A DNA stretch of 64,000 nucleotides from CAVTUU01 sp045804965 (GTDB lineage Bacteria > Chloroflexota > Chloroflexia > Thermomicrobiales > UBA6265), in assembly GCA_045804965.1 (NCBI GenBank), contig JBJMMD010000037.1:17955-81954 (forward strand), given 5' to 3'. This document shows, piece by piece, positions 52,448-59,799 of the stretch (its first letter is position 1; every line of letters begins with the position of its first letter). The notes beneath the pieces were generated by a model, which saw only the letters and a list, made by a program, of their open reading frames with translations, did no database searches and was not told where the DNA came from. The position numbers and the translations under genes were made by a program.

Positions 52448-54181
52448 ATGCAAGGCGCGCGAGCGCTTGTCCACGTGCTTATCGAATCGGGAGTCGAGCA
52501 CATATTTGGTTTGCCGGGTGACACCGGCATAGCGCTTTACGATGCGCTCTTCGATCGTGCCGCCGATATCACGCACGTCATGACCCGCGACGAACGGTCG
52601 GCCTCGTTCATGGCCGATGTCTATGCGCGGGTCAGCAGCCGCCTCGGCGTTTGCGAAGGTCCAAGCGGCGGCGGCGCGACCTACATCGTGCCTGGCGTTG
52701 CCGAGGCGCAAGGCTCGGCAATACCGTTGCTTTGCCTAACGACCGATACCCCGGTCAATCAGCACGGGCGCGGCGTCCTCACGGAACTCGATCAGGAATC
52801 ACTTTTTCGCCCGATCACTAAGTGGAACACGCGGATTAATGCGTCGACGACGATGGCGGAAATGACGCGCCGCGCGGTCCGGATGGCGATGAGTGGCCGC
52901 CCGGGAGCTGTGCATCTTTCGCTCCCCGTCGATAGTCTCGAAGGCGAAACGCCGGACGACTCGATTTATGGCATGGACGACTTCACGCTGGCCCCCGCGC
53001 TGCGGACTCGACCTGACCCACTTCTCGTGCAACGAGCGGCGGACGCGATCGCTCAAGCGAGCCGGCCGGTCATAGTTGCCGGGGGAGGCGTCATGACTTC
53101 GCAGGCGTGGGACGAGCTCACGCTGCTCGCAGAGACGCTCAACATTCCCGTCGCCACCTCGATCAATGGCAAGGGAAGCGTCGCGGATACGAGCCCCGTG
53201 TCGATCGGCATTGTCGGTGGCAATGGCGCGCGCAGCTACACGAATGCCGTCGTGCGCAATGCCGATCTTGTGATCTTCATTGGGACTCGGACCGATTCGA
53301 CGACGACTGATCACTGGCGCGTGCCGCTGATTCATGGTTCCGTTGCCGCGATCCAGATCGACGTCGAACCGTTTGAAATCGGGAACAACTACCGGCTCGT
53401 GGCACCGGTTGCGGGCGATGCGAAACTCACCCTCGCCGACCTCTTGGCCGCAATCGCCGATCCGGCAAGGATCGCCGCGCAAAATCGAGAGCGGATTGAC
53501 GCGTTGGTGGCCGAACGGGACCGCTATTGGGCTGATATCCAACGGCAAGCGCGGTCCGAAAGCCAGCCGATCAAACCTCAACTGGTGGTGCGAGTGATGC
53601 GCGAGTTGCTCGACGATGACGCGCTCATCGTCGCCGATCCCGGGACACCCACACCATACATCGGTGCTCAGTACGAGCTCCGGCGCGCGGGCCGAACGAC
53701 CGTCATTCCCCGCGCCCACGGCGGCTTGGGCTATGCGATTCCAGGTGTCGTCGGGGCTTACTTCGCCGCCCCCGAGCGGCGCATCGTCGGCATGACTGGC
53801 GACGGCAGTTTTGGGATGTCGGTGGGTGAGCTCGAAACGATCACCCGTTTCAGTATGCCGGTCGTCATCATTCAATGTAGTAACGGATCGTTCGGTTGGA
53901 TCAAGGAACTCCAGCACCTCTACCACGACGACCGCTACTTCTCCGTTGATTTCAATCCAGTCGATTATGCCGCGATCGCACGCGGTTTCGGGTTTCAGGC
54001 CACGCAAGTCGTCGATCCGACCAATCTCGAGACCGCAATTGCCACAGCCCTCGCCGATGGACGACCGTATTTCGTCGATGTTGTCACCGAGTCGCAAATT
54101 ACCGAGACACCGCCGGTCGCGCCATGGATTGAAGGCGAGGCGAAGCGCATCGAAGGCTCAGTTATAGAGACTCGCCATTGA
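52448..54181 (+). CDS. Thiamine-diphosphate enzyme, acetolactate-synthase large-subunit family
   Basis: This 577-residue protein has the three ThDP-enzyme domains: the N-terminal Pyr domain with the catalytic glutamate E49 (TRDERSASF), a central domain, and the C-terminal PP domain with GDGSFGMSVGELETI and VVIIQCSNGSFGWIKELQ. Unlike glyoxylate carboligase, the glutamate is kept. Candidates are acetolactate synthase, sulfopyruvate decarboxylase or an uncharacterised 2-oxoacid enzyme. The ATG has AGGAGG upstream. TATAGT at 52404-52409 is a possible -10. The stop overlaps the nucleoside hydrolase start. Confidence 0.88.
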   Translation: MQGARALVHVLIESGVEHIFGLPGDTGIALYDALFDRAADITHVMTRDERSASFMADVYARVSSRLGVCEGPSGGGATYIVPGVAEAQGSAIPLLCLTTDTPVNQHGRGVLTELDQESLFRPITKWNTRINASTTMAEMTRRAVRMAMSGRPGAVHLSLPVDSLEGETPDDSIYGMDDFTLAPALRTRPDPLLVQRAADAIAQASRPVIVAGGGVMTSQAWDELTLLAETLNIPVATSINGKGSVADTSPVSIGIVGGNGARSYTNAVVRNADLVIFIGTRTDSTTTDHWRVPLIHGSVAAIQIDVEPFEIGNNYRLVAPVAGDAKLTLADLLAAIADPARIAAQNRERIDALVAERDRYWADIQRQARSESQPIKPQLVVRVMRELLDDDALIVADPGTPTPYIGAQYELRRAGRTTVIPRAHGGLGYAIPGVVGAYFAAPERRIVGMTGDGSFGMSVGELETITRFSMPVVIIQCSNGSFGWIKELQHLYHDDRYFSVDFNPVDYAAIARGFGFQATQVVDPTNLETAIATALADGRPYFVDVVTESQITETPPVAPWIEGEAKRIEGSVIETRH

Positions 54182-55122
54182 GCGCGGAGCGAATTCCCGT
54201 CTTGCTCGATGTCGACACAGGGGTCGACGATGCTCTCGCCTTGGGGTTGGCAGTCTTCTGGCCGGCCGATCTTCTTTCCGTGTCGACGCTAGCGGGCAAC
54301 GTCAATGCGCAGTTGACAACCGCGAACACGCTCGCGGTGCTAGACTCGATTGGAGCGTCAAATGTGCCGGTTTGCCGGGGGGCGAGCCGCCCGCTAATCA
54401 AGCCGCACGTCGCCGCTACGCATGTCCACGGCGACACCGGTCTCGGAACGGCGGTCCTTCCGGCGAGCGCACGGACCGAGATGAGGGAAAAGGGTCCGGC
54501 TTCGATCGTGCGGCTCGCGCGCGAGCGACAAGGCGAGCTCATACTCGTCTGTGTGGGGCCGCTGACCAACTTGGCAATCGCGCTCAACGTTGAACCCGAC
54601 CTCGCGCATTGGCTGCGCAAAGTGGTCATTATGGGCGGTGCGTATGCCGTGGCGGGCAACGTCACACCACACGCCGAGTTCAATATCTATGTTGACCCCG
54701 ACGCCGCGCAACAGGTCCTCTCGGCTGGGATTCCTGACATCACGCTAGTTGGACTCGATGTTTCCCACCAAACCGTTTTGCCGCGGACCGCGTGGGAGAC
54801 GGCGCGACGGCTCACATCTCCAACCGCAGTTTTGGTGGCTGAAGTCTGCAAGCAGGCCTTCCAGGAAACGTCGCGCGGCGGCGTTTATCTCCACGATCCG
54901 CTCGCGCTCGCCATCGCGCTCGATCCGAGGCTCGCCGATTGCGAAGACATGTCCGTGCGAGTCACGCTCGAAGGAGAAGAGCGCGGACGAACGGTCACTT
55001 CACCGGGGGGACAGCACAAAGTTGCCCGCTCGGTGGACATCGAGCGGTTTCTCTCGCGGTTCGCGGAGTCGTTTGGACTACCAGTCGAGGCGATGCTGAA
55101 CCCGGGAGAAAACCCGCTTTAG
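54178..55122 (+). CDS. Inosine-uridine-type nucleoside hydrolase
   Basis: The 314-residue protein has the N-terminal Ca2+-binding pattern DVDTGVDDAL (residues 11-20, normally DTDPGxDD), VCVGPLTNLAIAL, VVIMGGAYAVAGN and a late histidine-aspartate motif HDPLALAIAL. These enzymes hydrolyse purine or pyrimidine ribosides to base and ribose. The proline of the signature is replaced by threonine, a conservative difference that may alter substrate choice. It starts with TTG overlapping the stop of the ThDP enzyme (TTGA). Confidence 0.9.
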   Translation: MSAERIPVLLDVDTGVDDALALGLAVFWPADLLSVSTLAGNVNAQLTTANTLAVLDSIGASNVPVCRGASRPLIKPHVAATHVHGDTGLGTAVLPASARTEMREKGPASIVRLARERQGELILVCVGPLTNLAIALNVEPDLAHWLRKVVIMGGAYAVAGNVTPHAEFNIYVDPDAAQQVLSAGIPDITLVGLDVSHQTVLPRTAWETARRLTSPTAVLVAEVCKQAFQETSRGGVYLHDPLALAIALDPRLADCEDMSVRVTLEGEERGRTVTSPGGQHKVARSVDIERFLSRFAESFGLPVEAMLNPGENPL

Positions 55123-55251
55123 TACTGTAAGCACAGAACCGCGGACGCCGCAAATCGCGTACTATCGTGCACAATGCATGCTGTGTAACCGTGAAGGGCT
55201 ATGCAAGCAATTGCTAAAATAGAGGATCAGCGCAGGGACAGGAGGAGAGCC

Positions 55252-55848
55252 ATGAGCGATGCAGTTACCATCATCGATCAGGCTCCGCTTCAAGACAGAG
55301 ATCTACTTCAGCGCCTGAGCGTCTACTTTGACGGCTTCCACACTCGGCTGCGCCAGGGGCAAGGTTGGTTCATCTTTAACGCTCCGGGCGGCCGCGCGAA
55401 CCGAATCACCAGCTTTATCCAATATCGGCTTTCTGACTACCGCCCCGCGGTAAGCGCCTGCTTCATTCCATGGCGCGACTTTGCGATCAATGCCTATATC
55501 AAAGAAATCGGTCTCTCGGAACTTTCTCCGGAAATCGAGTCTTCGATGCCCGACCCGAGAGTCAAGCAGGAATACGAAATCGCCGTCCAAATCACGAGGA
55601 AAACACTGAACGAGATGAGCTTCTCCGATGTGCTCGTGTTGAGCGGGCTCAAGCCTAGCCATGAGCATGAAGCGATCTTCTTGGATCAGATGCTCGAAGA
55701 GCGCTATCGCCAGAAACTGGCGACGATCTTGCTCACGCCGGATATGCCCCAGGAATTAGAAGCAGAGTTCGAATCGCTTGATCCCTCACATGCTGTGTGG
55801 GAGCGGCTGTTCCAACGCATGTATGAAACGAGCTTGGTGGCTCTTTAA
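55252..55848 (+). CDS. Unrecognised 198-residue soluble protein
   Basis: I do not recognise this family. The ATG at 55252 is chosen because GGAGGAGAG lies just before it; a longer frame starts at 55201. The protein reads as well-folded alpha/beta: GWFIFNAPGGRANRITSFIQ, YRPAVSACFIPWRDF, AINAYIKEIGLSELSPEI, then a helical C-terminus with YRQKLATILLT and WERLFQRMYETS. No signal peptide, membrane segment, zinc site or Walker motif is visible. It stands alone between a nucleoside hydrolase and polyprenyl synthase, convergent with the latter by 18 nt. The strong ribosome site and coding-like sequence suggest it is real. Confidence 0.75.
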   Translation: MSDAVTIIDQAPLQDRDLLQRLSVYFDGFHTRLRQGQGWFIFNAPGGRANRITSFIQYRLSDYRPAVSACFIPWRDFAINAYIKEIGLSELSPEIESSMPDPRVKQEYEIAVQITRKTLNEMSFSDVLVLSGLKPSHEHEAIFLDQMLEERYRQKLATILLTPDMPQELEAEFESLDPSHAVWERLFQRMYETSLVAL

Positions 55849-55866
55849 GTGGTAGAAGTATTGGTT

Positions 55867-56856
55867 CTATTTTAGTCGCCGCAGCGCGAATTCCGCGATG
55901 TCCGAGAGCATTTCCGAAGTTTCGAGGTCGGGTACCACCCGAGCGGCCATCTTAGCACGCTCGACATAAACGCGAGCGATCGCGACCGACTCTTCGATGG
56001 CGCCGGAGCGACGAATTGATGCAACAACCTCGTCGATGAGATCGGGGTTGAGATTCTCGCCTTCAACGACTTCTTCTAACCGCCGAAGGTCAGGCGAAGA
56101 AGCATCCAGCCGGCCAGCATAGATCATGGTTGGCAATGTGACAGTTCCTTGGAGGAGATCATGACCGGCTGGCTTGCCAAGATCCTGAGTACCCTCGGTC
56201 AAGTCGAGAACATCGTCGACAATCTGGAACGCCATGCCAAAGTGAGATCCGTATTGCCGGAGCGACGAGATATGGTCTTCTGGCGCTTGCCCAATGATGG
56301 CGCCCATTTCCGCAGAGCCCGCAAACAACGATGCGGTCTTTCCATAGATTCGCCGCTCGTATTGTTCTCTCGTTTGATCGATCCGATGGGCGTCGAACAT
56401 CTCGCGGAGCTGTCCATCGCAAATGTCGCCCAAAGTTGAGGCGAATACAGATACGATTCGCGGACTATTGGTCGCCGCGGCGAGCATCGCGGATTGGGCA
56501 AAGAGATAGTCCCCAACGAGAATCACGCCGCCGGAGCTCATCACCGAGTTTAAGGTCGGTTTTCCCCGTCGCAGCGCGGCGCGGTCGACAGTGTCGTCAT
56601 GGATGAGTGATGCAGTGTGGAGAAGCTCGACTCCGGCGGCCGCGGTAACGAGCGTGTCCAGATTTTGGTCGTATGCGCGACCTGCTAACAGCAAGATCAG
56701 CGGACGTAGGCGCTTTCCGCCCGCGCGCACAATCTCGCCGATAATGGTGGAAGCAATGGGGTAATCGAGTTCCGCGGCGGCGGATACCCGCTCGTCGACG
56801 CGTGCCAGATCTGCGCGCATGATCGAGAAGACATCAATCTTCTGCTGTAAATTCAC
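55867..56856 (-). CDS. Polyprenyl diphosphate synthase (trans-isoprenyl)
   Basis: The 329-residue protein has GGKRLRPLILLLAG, the first aspartate-rich motif LIHDDTVD (residues ~85-91), RRGKPTLN, and the second motif AFQIVDDVLDLT, followed by GKPAGHDLLQGTVTLPT. This is the long-chain (hepta- to nonaprenyl) type used for quinone side chains. AGGA 8 nt before the GTG at 56856 supports that start; a TTG at 56862 is also in frame. Its direction faces the orphan gene at 55.3 kb. Confidence 0.92.
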   Translation of the reverse strand: MNLQQKIDVFSIMRADLARVDERVSAAAELDYPIASTIIGEIVRAGGKRLRPLILLLAGRAYDQNLDTLVTAAAGVELLHTASLIHDDTVDRAALRRGKPTLNSVMSSGGVILVGDYLFAQSAMLAAATNSPRIVSVFASTLGDICDGQLREMFDAHRIDQTREQYERRIYGKTASLFAGSAEMGAIIGQAPEDHISSLRQYGSHFGMAFQIVDDVLDLTEGTQDLGKPAGHDLLQGTVTLPTMIYAGRLDASSPDLRRLEEVVEGENLNPDLIDEVVASIRRSGAIEESVAIARVYVERAKMAARVVPDLETSEMLSDIAEFALRRLK

Positions 56857-57158
56857 GCGCAATGTCCTGTTGGCATTCGGCGGTGGCTCAGGCGAGATTG
56901 TGAAAAGACGTACAGATCAATCCGGCGGATTATCCTTTCGGCGTCCATCCATGTCAATCGTGCCGGCGACAATCAACTTATCGTCAACTGGAAATGCCAG
57001 TAAACACCTTGCAGCTCCATTGTCGCCAACGTTACGTCGTGGTCTCGCAGACGGATGCAAGAAGCAGGCAAATCCAGTATCCTAAACCGCGATGGAAAAT
57101 GATACGTACATCATTGGGATCATTCGTTCTCCTGTGCCCGCGAGGATAGGGTGGCCAG
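56857..57158. other. Divergent gap, polyprenyl synthase / GHL13 gene
   Basis: I see no gene here. Only weak promoter-like sequence (TATCCT near 57078 on the plus strand) is visible; no hairpin or repeat was found. Confidence 0.4.
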
Positions 57159-59021
57159 ATGCTGAATGAACGGCCCGTCATGCGTTCTCGAACGCCCGCG
57201 TACGTTGTCCGTCGCCGGCGGCGATGGGATGGGATTAGTTGGTGGTTCAGCCTCCTCTTCATTGTGCCGCTGACGATTATCGCGCTTTCCTCGCTGACAA
57301 ATTTCAACTTCAGCTTCGGCGGGACCGGTAGCGCATCGTCCGGAAAAATCAACGTCGCCGTGACCGATGCCTACACCGGTAAACCGCTTTCCTCTGCAAC
57401 GGTGAGCCTTGGTGGACTCCAAGTCCTGACCGATAGCCATGGTCACGCTAGGTTGATGATCCCAGACGGCGCGCAGAGCCGGACAATGACAGTTCAAGTT
57501 GCAAATTACGAACCCGCGTATGGCGAGATTCCAGACAACACCGGCCCGGACACGACTGTGGCTCTGCGACCGACAGTGCTCGGTGGAACTCTGAAGGATC
57601 AAGCGACGGGACAGCCGATTGCCGGCGCGATCGTTTCGACGGTGTCGAAGCCCGCCGACGGCGATCCGCTGGCCACGACCGATGCAAACGGCGCGTATGA
57701 TCTAGCGAACGTTCCGCCGGGGGCGAAGCTCTACGTCGATGCCGGCGATTACGGCACGTATGAAGAAGATGTCGCGCAGCGGACTCACGTCGATGTCGCC
57801 CTCAAGAAGTCACTCGCAATCGGAGACATTATTGACGATGACGGCAACCCAGTTGTCGGCGCCATCGTCCGTATCGGACGATCCGAGGTTCAGTCCAACG
57901 ACAACGGCCATTTCAAGATTGCTGGGGCGTCACCGGGCGACAAGTTGAAGATCACGTCGGCCGGATACGCGGACCTCGAAGCCGAGGTTCCTACCGAGGG
58001 CACGATCAACGCAACGCTCAAGACCCAGATGATCAAAGGGATCTACGTGACTGGGCCCACCGCGGCCAACGATAAAGACTTCAACGACTTAGTGAAGCTT
58101 GTCGACGACACTGAGTTGAACGCCATGGTGATCGATATTAAGCAAGACCAAGTCTATTACGACACCCAAGTCCAGTTTTGGCGCGATCTCGACCCATTAG
58201 CTCCTGCCAGTATCCCTATGGTCCAACCGATGTTCGATCCTGCCGCCTACGTGAAGGAGCTGCACGATCACGGCATCTATGCGATCGCTCGTATGGTCGT
58301 CTTCAAGGATCCACTCGTCGCTCAAAAGCGGCCCGATCTTGCGATCCCGGACGATCGCGGCGGGGTTTTCCATGACGCGAATGATTACGCATGGGTCGAT
58401 TCGACCAATCATCAGTTGTGGCAAGCGAACATTGATCTTGCCGTCGAAGCCGCGAACATGGGGTTTGATGAAATCCAGTACGACTATATTCGCCTGCCGT
58501 CGGACAACATCGAACATGCCGATTTCCCGTTCGATTGGCAAGACCCGGATCAACGAATGGCGCCGATAACCGGATTTGTGAAGGAAAGTTACGCGGCGCT
58601 GCAACCGACGGGAGCTAAATTCGCACTCGATATCTTCGGCATTATTGCCGTGCTCCCGAATGATCAAAATATCGGCCAGCGCATCACTGAGCTCGCTCCG
58701 TACGTCGATTACCTCTGTCCGATGATCTATCCTTCGCACTTCTCGGCGGGGTTCTTCGATTTAGACGATCCAAATATGCATCCGTACGAGACGATCAAGG
58801 GAGCAATGGAAGCAGCCAATTCTCAAATTCCCGGGATGGAGAAGAAACTCCGGCCCTGGCTGCAGGACTTCTCTGAACCCTGGCTTGACAATTACGCGTA
58901 CACCGCAGACGACGTCAGGGCGCAGATCAAGGCCGCTCGCGAGGAAGGGGCATCCGGTTGGTTGCTCTGGAACATTGACAACACGTATACCGTGGATGCG
59001 CTGAAGCCCGCGAAGCGATAG
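57159..59021 (+). CDS. Membrane-anchored GHL13/DUF4015 glycoside-hydrolase-like protein
   Basis: This 620-residue protein has a basic start, one transmembrane or signal-anchor helix (residues ~28-47, SLLFIVPLTIIALSSL), then three tandem carboxypeptidase-regulatory-like beta domains (~62-130, 135-215 and 218-295; each reads V-x-D-A-x-T-G-x-P-x...A-x-V). A DUF4015/GHL13 TIM-barrel-like domain follows (~300-620) with MVIDIKQDQ, GFDEIQYDYIRLPSD and LDIFGI. The barrel is related to hydrolases acting on polysaccharide. It is probably extracellular, and the beta domains may bind sugar or wall. The substrate is unknown. Confidence 0.85.
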   Translation: MLNERPVMRSRTPAYVVRRRRRWDGISWWFSLLFIVPLTIIALSSLTNFNFSFGGTGSASSGKINVAVTDAYTGKPLSSATVSLGGLQVLTDSHGHARLMIPDGAQSRTMTVQVANYEPAYGEIPDNTGPDTTVALRPTVLGGTLKDQATGQPIAGAIVSTVSKPADGDPLATTDANGAYDLANVPPGAKLYVDAGDYGTYEEDVAQRTHVDVALKKSLAIGDIIDDDGNPVVGAIVRIGRSEVQSNDNGHFKIAGASPGDKLKITSAGYADLEAEVPTEGTINATLKTQMIKGIYVTGPTAANDKDFNDLVKLVDDTELNAMVIDIKQDQVYYDTQVQFWRDLDPLAPASIPMVQPMFDPAAYVKELHDHGIYAIARMVVFKDPLVAQKRPDLAIPDDRGGVFHDANDYAWVDSTNHQLWQANIDLAVEAANMGFDEIQYDYIRLPSDNIEHADFPFDWQDPDQRMAPITGFVKESYAALQPTGAKFALDIFGIIAVLPNDQNIGQRITELAPYVDYLCPMIYPSHFSAGFFDLDDPNMHPYETIKGAMEAANSQIPGMEKKLRPWLQDFSEPWLDNYAYTADDVRAQIKAAREEGASGWLLWNIDNTYTVDALKPAKR

Positions 59022-59326
59022 CGGCTAACAAGCTTTCTCCTGTTCCTTTGACCAATCAGTTGCCGATTCCCGTGCGGATAGAGCGGGCGATCTGCTCGCT
59101 TGAGCGGTCGCAACTACCTTTTACTTCCGTTTCGATAGCTTCGAGAATAGGATCAGTATACCTCATACAAGTCGTAGCAAGTTTGCCGTCTTTGGTATAT
59201 AATCCCTTCAACGCTGAGCTGCCGGGTTTGAGCAGTGGGTGCGATCGCGTCGGAACCTACGCTGGAGTTGGTAGCATGATTGGGACACCAAGAACCGTAG
59301 CGCATTCTTACTACTGAGGAGTCAAC
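59022..59326 (+). promoter_or_regulatory. hsp20-lon upstream region
   Basis: These 305 nt carry no gene I can support. A plausible extended -10 (TGG then TATATAAT, 59194-59203) lies about 125 nt before hsp20. No -35 at the normal distance and no CIRCE inverted repeat was found, so the heat-shock control cannot be read. Confidence 0.3.
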
Positions 59327-59779
59327 ATGATCATCGTGCGGCGAACCAGCACCCGCGATCCAGAGAAAGTTAAGCAGGAGATGGAGCAATTATTCCGCTC
59401 GCTGCTACCCACCCGTCCGCAGGTGGCGGTAAAGGGCAATGGACTTTGGCGTCCTCCGGTGGAGGTCTACGAGACCGAGGAGGCGCTGGTTATCACGGTT
59501 GAGATCGCCGGAATCGACGAAAACGACTTGAATCTGGTTATCGATGGCGATCGGCTTCTCATTCGAGGAGAACGACCTGATCGTCGCCAGTCTGAGAAAC
59601 GTTCATATCACGAGGCGCGAATTCCCTACGGAGCGTTTGGCGCCGACGTTTTCATCCCGTTTCCCGTCGACACCGAACGGACGGAGGCGGAGTATAACAA
59701 TGGTTTCCTTCGCATCGCTTTCCCGCGGCAAGTTCCGCGGACCATCATCCCGCGAAGAACTGCCCCGGACAACGAGTGA
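59327..59779 (+). CDS. Small heat-shock protein Hsp20
   Basis: This 150-residue protein has an alpha-crystallin domain (~40-130) with LWRPPVEVYETEEALVITVEIAGI, LLIRGER and the C-terminal RTIIPRR I-x-I-like anchor. It holds unfolded proteins in the cytoplasm. GAGGAG lies before the ATG. Its stop overlaps or touches the lon leader, and lon follows 20 nt later, so the chaperone and the protease probably share a message. Confidence 0.92.
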   Translation: MIIVRRTSTRDPEKVKQEMEQLFRSLLPTRPQVAVKGNGLWRPPVEVYETEEALVITVEIAGIDENDLNLVIDGDRLLIRGERPDRRQSEKRSYHEARIPYGAFGADVFIPFPVDTERTEAEYNNGFLRIAFPRQVPRTIIPRRTAPDNE

Positions 59780-59799
59780 GGGAAGGAGCAACGACATTC

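Noticed and set aside
59022..59326. CIRCE element before hsp20
   Set aside because: No TTAGCACTC inverted repeat was seen.
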